31,910 nucleotides of DNA from an uncultured Anaerotruncus sp. (GCF_902490045.1 NZ_CABUCJ010000019.1:1-31910); one strand, 5' to 3'. Positions 1 to 8,084 are shown, numbered from the stretch's first letter. Notes: generated by a model not told the origin, from the letters alone. Numbers and translations: made by a program.

Positions 1-13
1 GCGCCCTTCTTCC

Positions 14-156
14 GTCGACTTCTTGGGCGAGCAAGAAGTCGACCCGCCCGCCGGGGCGGGACCCGGCAACTCTTCCGCTCGATGAGCGGAAGATCTAAGA
101 CCTCCGCCGGCCGACTACCGGCAAGCTCCGCCGCTCGATGAGCGGCAAATCTAAGA
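14..156. repeat. Array of intergenic hairpins with a duplicated unit
   Basis: The segment contains four or more hairpins in 143 bases. A perfect 12-bp stem pairs 14-25 with 32-43, and a 7-bp GC stem pairs 43-49 with 54-60. Two copies of a related unit follow at about 63-100 and 118-156. Both copies contain CGGCAA, then CCGCTCGATGAGCGG, then ATCTAAGA. The stem of copy 1 (71-80/84-93) and copy 2 (130-136/140-146) differ by a compensatory change: T74-A90 in the first becomes G130-C146 in the second. No coding frame is supported here and no T-tract follows the hairpins in the trpS direction, so these are not simple terminators. They look like a structured interspersed repeat or RNA element that may continue beyond the left edge. 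Confidence 0.6.
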
Positions 157-160
157 AAAA

Positions 161-1180
161 CTATCTACCCAAAAATCCAATCTTCTTATAGACCTTGTCG
201 AGGGTCCGCTGGGAGATCGCCTCGGCGCGCGCGGCGCCCTTGCGGTAACATTCCTCGAGGAAGGCCTTGTCGGCCATGTAGCGGTCGAACTGCTCGCGCA
301 CGGGGCGGAGGGTTTCGGCGACCGCCTCGCCGACGGCGGTTTTGAAATCGCCGTAGCCGCGGCCGGCGAATTCCGCCTCGATGGCGGGGAAATCCCTGCC
401 GGTGACGGCGGAATAGATTGCCATGAGGTTGTTGATGCCGTCCTTGCCCTCGCGGTAAACGACCTCGGCCTCCGAGTCGGTGACGGCGGAGCGGAACTTC
501 TTGACGATCGTCTCGGGCTTGTCGAGGATGCCGATGAAGGCTTTGGGATTGTCGTCGCTCTTGCTCATTTTTTTGGTGGGCTCCTGGAGGGACATGACCT
601 TGGCGGCGAGCTTGGGGATATAGCCGTCGGGCAGGGTAAAGACGTTGCCGTAGACGCCGTTGAACCGCTGGGCGATGTTGCGCGCGAGCTCGAGGTGCTG
701 CTTCTGGTCGATGCCCACGGGCACGAGATCGGCCTGATAGAGCAGGATGTCGGCGGCCATGAGCACCGGATAGGTGAAGAGGCCGGCGTTGACGTTTTCG
801 GGATGCTTGGCGGATTTATCCTTGAACTGGGTCATGCGGGAGAGCTCGCCGAACTGGGTGTTGCAGGAGAGCACCCACGAGAGCTCGGCATGGGTTTTGA
901 CGTGGCTCTGGATGAAGAGCACCGACTTTTCGGGGTCGATGCCGCAGGCCATGACGAGCGCGAGCGCGGCGAGGGTGTTTTCGCGCAGGGCCTTGGGGTC
1001 CTGGCGGACGGTGATCGCGTGCATGTTGACCACCGAGTAGACGCAGTCGTATTCATCCTGGAGCGCGACCCAGTTTTTGATCGCGCCGAGGTAGTTGCCC
1101 AGCGTCATGATGCCGGTGGGCTGGATGCCGGAAAAGATGCGCTGCCTGCGCTCGGATTTGGGCTGTGCGGTCTGTTCCAT
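161..1180 (-). CDS. trpS: Tryptophanyl-tRNA synthetase
   Basis: This cytoplasmic class I aminoacyl-tRNA synthetase charges tRNA-Trp with tryptophan. The 339-residue length is normal for bacterial TrpRS. The HIGH-equivalent motif appears as PTGIMTLGNYLGA (about residues 21-33) and the KMSKS loop as KKMSKSDDNP near residue 204. The Rossmann segment around GIDQKQHLELARNIAQRF is also typical. The ATG start is preceded by a GGAG ribosome-binding site lying just after the aminotransferase stop, leaving only 19 bp between the genes, so the two are co-transcribed. No T-box leader is visible directly upstream. Identification is secure. Confidence 0.96.
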   Translation of the reverse strand: MEQTAQPKSERRQRIFSGIQPTGIMTLGNYLGAIKNWVALQDEYDCVYSVVNMHAITVRQDPKALRENTLAALALVMACGIDPEKSVLFIQSHVKTHAELSWVLSCNTQFGELSRMTQFKDKSAKHPENVNAGLFTYPVLMAADILLYQADLVPVGIDQKQHLELARNIAQRFNGVYGNVFTLPDGYIPKLAAKVMSLQEPTKKMSKSDDNPKAFIGILDKPETIVKKFRSAVTDSEAEVVYREGKDGINNLMAIYSAVTGRDFPAIEAEFAGRGYGDFKTAVGEAVAETLRPVREQFDRYMADKAFLEECYRKGAARAEAISQRTLDKVYKKIGFLGR

Positions 1181-1199
1181 CGTGAAAGCTCCTATCTTC

Positions 1200-2390
1200 T
1201 TAGTCGTAAAGCGCGTGGGTCAGCCTGCCGAGGCGTTTGCACCCCTCGACGATCGCCTCGTCGGTGGGGGTGGAGAAGTTCATGCGGAAGCTGCGGCAGG
1301 GGTCGGTCTCCCTTGCGAGGAAGGCGACGCCCGGCACGACGGCGACCTTCTCGGCGACCGCGCGGTTGCAGAAATCCAACATGTCCGCCCCCTCGGGCAG
1401 GGTGCACCAGAGGAAAAGGCCGCCCTCGGGGGAGGTGTGGGCGACGCGGGGGGAGAACTCCCGGTCGATGCAGTCGAGCATGAGGGCGCATTTCCGGCGG
1501 TAGATCTCCTGGAGGCGCGCGAAATGCGCGTCGAGGTCGGCGGTGGCGAGCCACCGCTCGCAGGTCATCTGGGCGAGGATGTTGGTGTGCACGTCGGCGC
1601 ACTGCTTGCCGACGGTCATCTTGGCGATGACGGCGGGCGGCGCGGCGACAAAGGCGACGCGGATGCCCGGCGCGAGGATCTTGGAGAAGCTGCCGACATA
1701 GAGGACATGGCCGTCGGTGTCGAAGGATTTGATCGCGGGGAGCGGCTCGCCCGCGAAGCGCAGGTCGCCGTAGGGATTATCCTCGAAGACCATGACGTTG
1801 TATTTTTGCGCGAGGCGCAGGATCTCCCTGCGCTTATGCAGGCTCGTCGTGATGCCGGTCGGGTTCTGGAAGTTGGGGATGACGTAGAGCAGCTTGACGT
1901 TGGGCTGCTCGATCATCGCGCGCTCGAGCTTTTCAAGGTTGAGGCCGTCCTCCTCCATCTCGACGCCGACGAGGTTGCAGTTGTAGGAGCGGAAGCAGTT
2001 GAGGCAGCCGATGAAGGAGGGGTCCTCGCAGAGGACGGTGTCGCCCTCGTTGACGAACGCCTTGGCGGCGAGGTCGGCGCCCTGCTGCGCGCCCGACAGG
2101 ATGATGAGGTCGCTGCCCTCCATCGGGACGCCGTAGTGCTCGGCGACCATCTTTTTGAGCGCCTCGCGCAGGGGCGGGTAGCCCTCGGTGATCGAATACT
2201 GGAGGGCGTCGACGGGGTGGTCCCGGAGGATTTCGGCCGTGATGCGGCGCACGTCGTCGACGGGGAAGGCGTCGGGGGCGGGGTTGCCCGCGGCGAAGGG
2301 GATGACCTCCGGGTCGGAGGTGGCTTTCAGGATCTCACGCACCAGCGAGGGCTGGAGGGAGGAGATGCGGTTGGAAAACTGATAGGTCAT
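1200..2390 (-). CDS. PLP-dependent aminotransferase, class I/II (2-aminoadipate/MocR-like fold)
   Basis: This is a fold-type I pyridoxal-phosphate aminotransferase of 396 residues. The PLP lysine is K237 in SFSKILAPGIRV. The cofactor-binding region shows SGAQQGADL, NFQNPTG and EDNPYGDL, and a C-terminal FRMNFSTP arginine segment would bind the substrate carboxylate. These motifs fit the 2-aminoadipate/aromatic aminotransferase subgroup (LysN-like, or the aminotransferase half of MocR proteins without the GntR domain); the substrate cannot be read from sequence. An upstream in-frame start at 2432 exists, but the ATG at 2390 is chosen because AAAGGA lies at suitable spacing before it. It is the first gene of an operon with trpS, so an amino-acid-metabolism role is inferred. 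Confidence 0.88.
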   Translation of the reverse strand: MTYQFSNRISSLQPSLVREILKATSDPEVIPFAAGNPAPDAFPVDDVRRITAEILRDHPVDALQYSITEGYPPLREALKKMVAEHYGVPMEGSDLIILSGAQQGADLAAKAFVNEGDTVLCEDPSFIGCLNCFRSYNCNLVGVEMEEDGLNLEKLERAMIEQPNVKLLYVIPNFQNPTGITTSLHKRREILRLAQKYNVMVFEDNPYGDLRFAGEPLPAIKSFDTDGHVLYVGSFSKILAPGIRVAFVAAPPAVIAKMTVGKQCADVHTNILAQMTCERWLATADLDAHFARLQEIYRRKCALMLDCIDREFSPRVAHTSPEGGLFLWCTLPEGADMLDFCNRAVAEKVAVVPGVAFLARETDPCRSFRMNFSTPTDEAIVEGCKRLGRLTHALYD

Positions 2391-2450
2391 GATGGACCGT
2401 CCTTTCTGCGTTCCGGCAGGATGCTTTCGCACATTAAATCATATGCAAGT

Positions 2451-2479
2451 ATTTTAGCACAAGCGGGGAGGCATTTCAA
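2451..2479 (-). promoter_or_regulatory. Sigma-A-type promoter of the aminotransferase-trpS operon
   Basis: Read on the minus strand: TTGAAA (2474-2479), a 17-bp spacer, then an extended -10 TGCTAAAAT whose hexamer is 2451-2456. The predicted start lies about 50 nt upstream of the aminotransferase ATG. Confidence 0.7.
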
Positions 2480-2486
2480 GGAAGGC

Positions 2487-2524
2487 GGGGGCTTTTTTGC
2501 CGCGTGCTTTGCCGGAAAGCCCCC
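2487..2524. repeat. Inverted repeat between divergent promoters
   Basis: Perfect 9-bp arms GGGGGCTTT (2487-2495) and AAAGCCCCC (2516-2524) flank a 20-nt spacer between the aminotransferase promoter and the putative spoIIE promoter. No T-tract follows in either useful position. It may be an operator or an incidental hairpin. Confidence 0.35.
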
Positions 2525-2527
2525 AAA

Positions 2528-2567
2528 ATCGACAACCTCTTTCGACTGGTTATGCAGTCTGTAATAT
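2528..2567 (+). promoter_or_regulatory. Putative spoIIE promoter with Spo0A-box-like sites
   Basis: Two 6-of-7 matches to the reverse complement of the Spo0A box (TTCGACA) occur at 2528-2534 (ATCGACA) and 2541-2547 (TTCGACT), followed by a TAATAT -10-like hexamer at 2562-2567. In Bacillus spoIIE is activated by phospho-Spo0A, so the arrangement is plausible. The matches are imperfect and the assignment is inference. Confidence 0.4.
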
Positions 2568-2616
2568 CTACAATTAATGTTACAGCAAGGATAACCTTCT
2601 ATCATATGAGGAACAG

Positions 2617-4956
2617 GTGAACTTTATGCAGAACAGGACAGGCCTCGCGGGGCTTTCGATCGGCGCGCGGGCGCGCCAGGCGGTGCGCGCCCACAGGCTC
2701 GGGCTCGGCTGCCTCGGGTATATCGCGGCGGGCTTTGTGGCGGCCAACGCGTTCGTGCTGGGCGGGCTCGCCCCCTTCGGGGTGGCGTTCGCGGCGTCCG
2801 CGAAACAGAAGTTCGGCGCGGCAGCCGTCCTCGGCGCCACGCTCGGCTATCTGTTCTCCCTCGACGTGCTCGGGAACGTCAAGTACATCGTCGCGATGGC
2901 GTTTTTGTTTTTGCTGCGCTGGGTCCTCTCCTCCGGCAGCCTGCTCAGGGGAGTCCGCCCGTCCGGCCAGGCGCTCACCGCGCTCGCCCTCGGGCCGCCC
3001 TCGCTGGCGATCGCCTTCCTCTCGGGCGGCAGCGTCTACGACGGGGTGCTCGCGGTGGCCGAGCTGCTGCTTGCCTGCTGCGCCGCCTACTTCTTCTCCC
3101 GGTCCGCGCAGGCGCTCGAGCTGGGCGCCGACAACCTGCGCCAGACCGACGTCACCTCGCTGGTGATCACCTTCTGCATCGTCATCCTCGCGCTCGTCAA
3201 CCTCAAGGTGCTCGGCGTTTCGGTCGGGCGCACGCTGGCGGTGCTCGTCATCCTCCTCTGCGCGCAGGCCGCCCGCGAGGCGGGCGGCGCGATCGCCGGG
3301 GTCGCGGCCGGCGTGTCCGCCGGGGTGATCGGCGGGCCGTACACCTTCCTGATGGGGACCTACGGCTTCGGCGGGCTTTTGGCCGGCGTGTTCGCGCCGA
3401 TGGGGCGCGCCGCTTCGGCCGGGGCGTTCATCGCCGTCAACACCTTCGCGCTGCTCGCAGCCCGCCGCATCCTCGACCGCGGGCTGCTGATCGAGGTGTT
3501 CGCGGCGAGCCTCCTTTCGATCCTCATCCCCGCCTCCTTCCTCAAGCGGTTTTCCGCCCGGCCGTCGGGCGACCGGGCGGTGCAGGGGGAGACCTACAAG
3601 TCGCTGCTGAAAAACAAGATCGGCGGCGTGTCGCTCGCTCTGCGGGACGTGGCCGACACGACCCGCAAGGTCAACGAGCGGCTCTCCGGGATGGTGAGCG
3701 GGGACCTCTCGTCGGTCTACCACACGGCGGCGGACCGGGTGTGCCGCCGGTGCAAAAACCGCTCGGTCTGCTGGCAGCTCAAATATACCGACACCTGCAA
3801 CGTGCTGAACGACGCGCTCGGAGTGCTGCGCAGGGGGGAGGAGCTGGAGCCCGGGGCCTTTCCCGCCTACTTCTCCAAGAGCTGCCTGCGCCTCCCCGAG
3901 CTTTCGGTCCAGATGAACCTGCTCTTTCAGGAATATACCGCGCGGGAGAGCATGCGGCGCAAGGTGTCGCAGGTGCGCGGGGTGGTGACCGACCAGTTCG
4001 AGGGGATGGCGCTGATGATCGACGCGATGGGCCGCGACCTCGACGAGCTGGCCACCCAGGACGGCACGACGGCGGGCAAGGTGCGGGAATACCTCCAGTC
4101 GCTGAACGTCTTTCCCGACCTCGTGACCTGCACGGTGGACGGCGGCGCGAACATGACGCTGGAGGTCACGATTCCCACCTACAAGCTCTCGCGGCTCGAC
4201 CTGACCGAGCTGACGGTGTCGCTGTCGGACATCTGCGGGCGGGATTTCGACCTGCCCGCCTGCAAAAACCGGACCGACTGCGCGGCGACGGTGATGACCT
4301 TCACCGAGAAGGCGGTCTACACGGTCAAGTGGGGCGCGACCCAGCTGGGGAGCAGCGGCTCGCGGCTGTGCGGGGACAGCTACAGCTATGTCGACGGCCG
4401 GGGGGGCCGGGTGAACGTCATCCTGTCGGACGGGATGGGCAGCGGCGGCGCGGCGGCGGTCGACTCGACGATGACCTCCGAGCTGCTGGCGCGGCTGATC
4501 GAGGCGGGCGTGAGCCTCGACGCCTCTCTGAAGCTCGTCAACTCCGCGCTGCTCGTCAAGTCGGGGGACGAATCGCTCGCCACGATCGACATCACCGGCA
4601 TCGACCTCTACACCGGTCGGGCGGAGTTTTACAAGGCGGGCGCGGCGCCCACCTTCCTGCGAAAGTCGGGCAAGGGGGGATATGTCGAGTCGAGCTCGCT
4701 GCCGGTGGGCATCCTCGGGGGCGTGAACTTCGAAAAAAACGCCGTCACGCTGCGTGACGGCGATGTGATCGTGATGGTGTCGGACGGCGCGGTGGCCGGC
4801 GGCTGTGAATGGCTGGCGTCCGACCTCGAGCACTACGAGGGGGACGACCCGAAGGAGCTGAGCGAACAGCTGGCCGGGGAGGCCAGGCGCCGCCGCACCG
4901 ACGGGCATGAGGACGACATCACGGTGATCGTGCTCATGCTCGAAAAGGGGATTTAA
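2617..4956 (+). CDS. spoIIE: Stage II sporulation protein E, membrane PP2C-type phosphatase
   Basis: SpoIIE sits at the polar septum during sporulation and dephosphorylates the anti-anti-sigma factor SpoIIAA, releasing sigma-F in the forespore. The 779 residues are close to the usual length of about 800. Residues 25-330 are a run of hydrophobic membrane segments, followed by a soluble linker with the cysteine cluster CRRCKNRSVCW. The C-terminal PPM/PP2C domain (about 560-779) shows the metal-binding SDGMGSG (D605), then VSDGAV and a terminal DDITVIVL. The start is probably GTG at 2617, 4-5 nt after GAGGA; an ATG at 2626 is an alternative with a longer spacer. It converges on the next gene with 6 bp between the stops. 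Its presence indicates an endospore-forming lineage. Confidence 0.95.
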   Translation: MNFMQNRTGLAGLSIGARARQAVRAHRLGLGCLGYIAAGFVAANAFVLGGLAPFGVAFAASAKQKFGAAAVLGATLGYLFSLDVLGNVKYIVAMAFLFLLRWVLSSGSLLRGVRPSGQALTALALGPPSLAIAFLSGGSVYDGVLAVAELLLACCAAYFFSRSAQALELGADNLRQTDVTSLVITFCIVILALVNLKVLGVSVGRTLAVLVILLCAQAAREAGGAIAGVAAGVSAGVIGGPYTFLMGTYGFGGLLAGVFAPMGRAASAGAFIAVNTFALLAARRILDRGLLIEVFAASLLSILIPASFLKRFSARPSGDRAVQGETYKSLLKNKIGGVSLALRDVADTTRKVNERLSGMVSGDLSSVYHTAADRVCRRCKNRSVCWQLKYTDTCNVLNDALGVLRRGEELEPGAFPAYFSKSCLRLPELSVQMNLLFQEYTARESMRRKVSQVRGVVTDQFEGMALMIDAMGRDLDELATQDGTTAGKVREYLQSLNVFPDLVTCTVDGGANMTLEVTIPTYKLSRLDLTELTVSLSDICGRDFDLPACKNRTDCAATVMTFTEKAVYTVKWGATQLGSSGSRLCGDSYSYVDGRGGRVNVILSDGMGSGGAAAVDSTMTSELLARLIEAGVSLDASLKLVNSALLVKSGDESLATIDITGIDLYTGRAEFYKAGAAPTFLRKSGKGGYVESSSLPVGILGGVNFEKNAVTLRDGDVIVMVSDGAVAGGCEWLASDLEHYEGDDPKELSEQLAGEARRRRTDGHEDDITVIVLMLEKGI

Positions 4957-4962
4957 GCGGCC

Positions 4963-5757
4963 CTACGCGTAGGGGCCCGCCTCGAGCAGGACGACGAAAC
5001 GGTCCTCGGCGGGGAGCAGGACCGCCTTTTTGTTCTTGCTTCTGGCGGCGTCGACCGCTTCGACCGAGACGATGGCGGGCGCGCAGTCGTTGGGACGGGC
5101 GTAGCCCTCCGCGAAGCCGGAGACCCCGCCGATGCGGGAGACCCACACCCCCTCGAGCCCGCGGGCGAGGTAGGAGTCGTATTCGGGGGAGAGGTTGTTG
5201 CCGAAATGGTCGGTAAAGGTATAGGAGCCGTCCGCCCCGGCGGGGGCGCGGTCGGTGAGCAGGGCGAGCAGTTGGGGGGAGGCCGCGCGGGAGAGCGCGG
5301 GGTAGTAGGTCTTGAACTCCATGAGCCGCAGGCGCTGGGCGTTGAGGTTCTCGTAGCGGGTCCTGACCTTGCGGAGCTTCGCCTTCTTCTCGGTGGCGGT
5401 CAGCCGCCACTCCTCGGCGGAGCCCTGGCTGACGAGGTTGGTGAGGTTCATCGTGAGCCCCGTCACCCTGCCCTCGCCGGACATGGTGAGGACGCTGTCC
5501 ACCACGAGGACGCTGCCCGAGTCCTCCTGCTTCATGACCTCGAGGATTTTGTTCATGCTCGCCTTTTCGAGGACGTTGGCGGCGGTGACCTTGTCGAGCG
5601 TCGTGGTATTGAACTGCACGCGCAGCGCCTCGATGCCCTTGGAGATGCCGAAGAGCACCCCGACGCAGAGCGCGAGGGCGATGAGCGCCACAAGGATCAG
5701 CCGGCGCTTATATTTGGGCTTCATCCGCTTGAACTGCGCGAAGGTCAACTGCACCAC
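4963..5757 (-). CDS. Uncharacterised membrane-anchored protein
   Basis: I do not recognise this 264-residue protein. It has a basic cytoplasmic N-terminus (KRMKPKYKRR), one transmembrane helix at about residues 20-42, and a soluble, presumably extracytoplasmic, remainder. A predicted amphipathic/coiled stretch (about 120-150) contains many Lys/Arg/Glu/Leu residues, followed by a mixed alpha/beta region with no cysteines in a redox motif and no recognisable enzyme signature. The overall plan (short tail, one TM helix, extracellular domain) is similar to PilO-like or other bitopic assembly proteins, but I see no motif that supports that. The start is GTG (a GTG-GTG pair at 5752-5757) with only a weak AGGCGG upstream. 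It is a single-gene unit with a near-perfect promoter, and its stop lies 6 bp from that of spoIIE. Confidence 0.75.
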   Translation of the reverse strand: MVQLTFAQFKRMKPKYKRRLILVALIALALCVGVLFGISKGIEALRVQFNTTTLDKVTAANVLEKASMNKILEVMKQEDSGSVLVVDSVLTMSGEGRVTGLTMNLTNLVSQGSAEEWRLTATEKKAKLRKVRTRYENLNAQRLRLMEFKTYYPALSRAASPQLLALLTDRAPAGADGSYTFTDHFGNNLSPEYDSYLARGLEGVWVSRIGGVSGFAEGYARPNDCAPAIVSVEAVDAARSKNKKAVLLPAEDRFVVLLEAGPYA

Positions 5758-5804
5758 CGCCTGTCAGATTTGATTCCCCAATGGAGAGGTGTCCGGTTGT
5801 TTCC

Positions 5805-5832
5805 ATTATAATGCATTGCCGGAGGATGTCAA
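5805..5832 (-). promoter_or_regulatory. Consensus sigma-A promoter of the membrane-anchored protein gene
   Basis: On the minus strand TTGACA (5827-5832) and TATAAT (5805-5810) are both perfect hexamers, separated by 16 bp. The predicted leader is about 40 nt. This is one of the two best promoters in the window, so the uncharacterised gene is probably expressed well in vegetative cells. Confidence 0.8.
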
Positions 5833-5856
5833 TAAATGCCGTCCCGCGGCGGCCTT

Positions 5857-6582
5857 TTATTCCCGCAGGGTGCGCGCCGCCCAGCCGTCGAAGGCCGAAA
5901 GCTGCTCCGGCGTGTGGAAAAAGTGCTCCCCGCCCGGGAGGACCCGCACCTCGGCGCCGTACCGCCGCGCGAAGGCGGCGATTTCAGCCCGCCCGCTGAG
6001 CGTATCGTTTTCGCCGCAGAGGATGGCCGTCGGGCTCTCCCACGCAAAGCGGACGGGGTGGGTCCTCACGTAGTCGAAATAGTCCCAGTCGAGCGGCGGG
6101 CCGCCCTCCACCGGGATGTGCTTTTCCGCCCGCAGCCGCTCTTCGCTCACGCCGGCGGCGGCCATCATATTGCGGATGACCCGCTCCATGTCGACCACGG
6201 GGGAGAGGAAGAGACTCTGGGAGAGAGGCAGCCCGCGGTAGGCGAGCAGGCTGAAATAGGCCCCCAGGCTGCACCCGAAGAGGGCGGTGCGCTCCGCCCG
6301 CGGGCGGACGTATTCGTAGACCGCGCAAAGGTCCCCGACGCAGGAGGGCGGGTCGAGCGACAGGGCGCCGCCGGCCCGTTCGCCGTGCTGCGGCAGGTCG
6401 AAGCTGAGCGTCCGGTACCCCTTTTCGGCGGCGCGCCGCGCCAGCAGGGCGATGACCTGGTCCGCCTTGTGCGAGAAATTGCCGTGCACCGCGATGATCC
6501 AGCGGTCCGAGGCGGGCCCCCACAGCAGGGCGGGGATCTCCTCCGCCGCGCCGGGAATGGTAATGCGTTCTGTCTGGTCCAT
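5857..6582 (-). CDS. Alpha/beta hydrolase (serine esterase-type)
   Basis: A 241-residue single-domain alpha/beta hydrolase. The nucleophile elbow is GCSLGA with S105, the acid is likely D193 in GENDTL, and the histidine is H220 in GGEHFF; the oxyanion region is AVHGNFSHK. All triad members are present in the right order and spacing, so it is probably active, on an unknown ester or similar substrate. No signal peptide is seen, so it is cytoplasmic. The ATG is preceded by GGAGG at good spacing. It is the last gene of a three-gene operon behind the DNA glycosylase and the FUSC-like membrane protein, 32 bp from the latter. Confidence 0.85.
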   Translation of the reverse strand: MDQTERITIPGAAEEIPALLWGPASDRWIIAVHGNFSHKADQVIALLARRAAEKGYRTLSFDLPQHGERAGGALSLDPPSCVGDLCAVYEYVRPRAERTALFGCSLGAYFSLLAYRGLPLSQSLFLSPVVDMERVIRNMMAAAGVSEERLRAEKHIPVEGGPPLDWDYFDYVRTHPVRFAWESPTAILCGENDTLSGRAEIAAFARRYGAEVRVLPGGEHFFHTPEQLSAFDGWAARTLRE

Positions 6583-6614
6583 ACTGCCTCCATCCGGCGG
6601 ATGCCGGCTTTTGT

Positions 6615-7127
6615 TTATTGCGTCTGGTCCGCCCGCCGGTTGCGCAGGAAGGGGACCCAGTTGACGAACAGAGAGATGAAAATGCCGATCAGCGTATCGA
6701 GGATGCGGTTGAGCGCGAACGCATAGGGGATGAGGTCGAGCCCGTGGGAGACGGTGATGCTCAAAAAGACGACGCAGGTGATATAGGTGGCGGAGGTCTT
6801 TTTGACGAGCACGGTGAGATACATGAGCGGGACGAGGGCGGCGGAGATGACGGCGTACTGCAAAAGCCCGTGCCCGCCGGGCGGGAAGGCGCGCAGCAGG
6901 TAGAGCACGCCCATCCCATAGCAGCCGCCGATCAGCGTGCCGACGACCCGGTTGAGCCCGACGCGGAGGCCTCCCTGCACGTCGGGCTGCATGCAGAGGA
7001 TGGCGGCGATCGCGGAGTAGAAGGGGACGCCGCCGCCGCGCAGCGTGTCGATGAGAAAGCAGAGGAAGACGGCGAGCGCGGACTTCAGCATCCGCAGGCC
7101 GGGCCTCGGGAGTCTGGCAGGGGACAT
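6615..7127 (-). CDS. FUSC/aromatic acid exporter-like membrane protein
   Basis: A 170-residue integral membrane protein with four to five hydrophobic helices. The N-terminal half, with LKSALAVFLCFLID followed by YSAIAAILCMQPDVQGGLR and RVVGTLIGG, matches the pattern of the FUSC/ArAE-1 (DUF939-like) family, whose larger members include aromatic acid exporters. This short form lacks the usual large cytoplasmic C-terminal domain. The ATG at 7127 is preceded by GGAAGGTGA, which overlaps the stop of the glycosylase gene, so the two are translationally linked with a 4-bp gap. The reading frame continues upstream without a stop, but that part is a shadow of the glycosylase gene. The substrate is unknown. 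Confidence 0.82.
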   Translation of the reverse strand: MSPARLPRPGLRMLKSALAVFLCFLIDTLRGGGVPFYSAIAAILCMQPDVQGGLRVGLNRVVGTLIGGCYGMGVLYLLRAFPPGGHGLLQYAVISAALVPLMYLTVLVKKTSATYITCVVFLSITVSHGLDLIPYAFALNRILDTLIGIFISLFVNWVPFLRNRRADQTQ

Positions 7128-7131
7128 GGTC

Positions 7132-8013
7132 TCACCTTCCATCGGAGGATTGGGCGGCTTCCCCGGGAAGGAAGCCGGGACAGGTGCGCGCCGCGTGGAA
7201 AAGGTACTGCTGGGCAATCCCCTCCGCGCCGCGCGCACAGGCGGGCAGGCCGTCCGGGTAGAGCCGGTCGAGCACCCGGCGCACCCACACGTCGACCGGC
7301 ACGCACTCGACCCGCCCGCAGCCGTAGAGCAGCGTACATTCGGCCACCTTGGCGCCCACGCCGGTGATCTTCCGGAGCTCCTCCCGCGCCTCGTCGAGGG
7401 GCAGGTGAGCGAGCGCCGAAAGGTCCACCTCGCCCGAGGCGGCCTTTCTCGCCGCGTCCACGAGGTAGCGCGCCCGGAAGCCCGCGCGGATGGGCGCGAG
7501 GTCGTCCGGTCCGAGCGCGGCGAGGCGTTCGGGGGAGGGGAAGGCGAAGACGCCCTCCCCGAGCGGTTCCCCGAAGGCGGCGCACAGCCGCTCGACGATC
7601 CCCTTGATGCGGGGGACGTTGTTGTTCTGGCTGATGATGAAGGAGCAGAGCGCCTCCCACGGCTCCTGCCGGAGCAGGCGGACGCCGGGGGCGTGGGCGA
7701 CGGCGCGCGCGAGGACGGGGTCGGAAGAGAGGCGGCGCTTGATCTCCCCGTAGTCGCGGTCGAGGTCGAAATAGCCGCGCCACACCGTCTCGAAGTCCTC
7801 CGCACCGCCCAGGATGCGGACTTCCCCCGCCGTTTGTGCAATGTGACAGGCCCTGCCGCGCGCCACGCCGAAAAAGCTGCCGTCGGGCAGCTTTTTCCAG
7901 CGGAACGCCTGTCCGCAGTCGAGCGTTTCGGGCAGGGAGAAATCGCCCGAATCGGGGAGGATCACGTCGTTTCCGCGCAGGAACGCGGCGCATCCGGTCG
8001 AAACTGGTGTCAT
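7132..8013 (-). CDS. ogg: 8-oxoguanine DNA glycosylase/AP lyase, OGG1 family
   Basis: This base-excision-repair enzyme should remove 8-oxoguanine from DNA and cleave the abasic site. The 293-residue protein has the OGG N-terminal domain (DCGQAFRWKKLPDGSFFGV), an SQNNNVPRI segment equivalent to the human OGG1 NNN loop, and a helix-hairpin-helix GPD region, ITGVGAKVAEC followed by VPVDVWVRR. The catalytic lysine is K222 and the catalytic aspartate D241; their 19-residue separation equals that of K249 and D268 in human OGG1. The ATG at 8013 has AAGGAG 8 nt upstream. It leads the operon with the FUSC-like and hydrolase genes. No link between those two and DNA repair is known to me. Confidence 0.92.
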   Translation of the reverse strand: MTPVSTGCAAFLRGNDVILPDSGDFSLPETLDCGQAFRWKKLPDGSFFGVARGRACHIAQTAGEVRILGGAEDFETVWRGYFDLDRDYGEIKRRLSSDPVLARAVAHAPGVRLLRQEPWEALCSFIISQNNNVPRIKGIVERLCAAFGEPLGEGVFAFPSPERLAALGPDDLAPIRAGFRARYLVDAARKAASGEVDLSALAHLPLDEAREELRKITGVGAKVAECTLLYGCGRVECVPVDVWVRRVLDRLYPDGLPACARGAEGIAQQYLFHAARTCPGFLPGEAAQSSDGR

Positions 8014-8048
8014 GGGAGGGGCTCCTTTTTCCGTATTCTTGCCCTCCC

Positions 8049-8057
8049 AGTATAGCA
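8049..8057 (-). promoter_or_regulatory. Extended -10 promoter element of the ogg operon
   Basis: On the minus strand TGCTATACT (hexamer 8049-8054) lies about 36 nt upstream of the ogg ATG. The -35 region is poor (TTCCTT at 17 bp), as expected for an extended -10 promoter. Confidence 0.5.
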
Positions 8058-8084
8058 GATCCCGCCGCCAAAAGGAACAAAGAT

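Noticed and set aside
1200..2600. T-box or tryptophan riboswitch upstream of the trpS operon
   Set aside because: The aminotransferase leader is only about 50 nt and lacks the T-box specifier and antiterminator bulge sequence.
2602..4908. Minus-strand open frame of 768 codons across spoIIE
   Set aside because: It is a shadow of spoIIE produced by high GC; composition is dominated by Arg, His, Gly, Ala and Val with no domain motif, and the plus strand encodes a clear SpoIIE.
7128..7841. Upstream extension of the FUSC-like frame to position 7841
   Set aside because: The extension is a shadow of ogg; the ATG at 7127 has its own ribosome-binding site and the hydrophobic FUSC pattern begins there.
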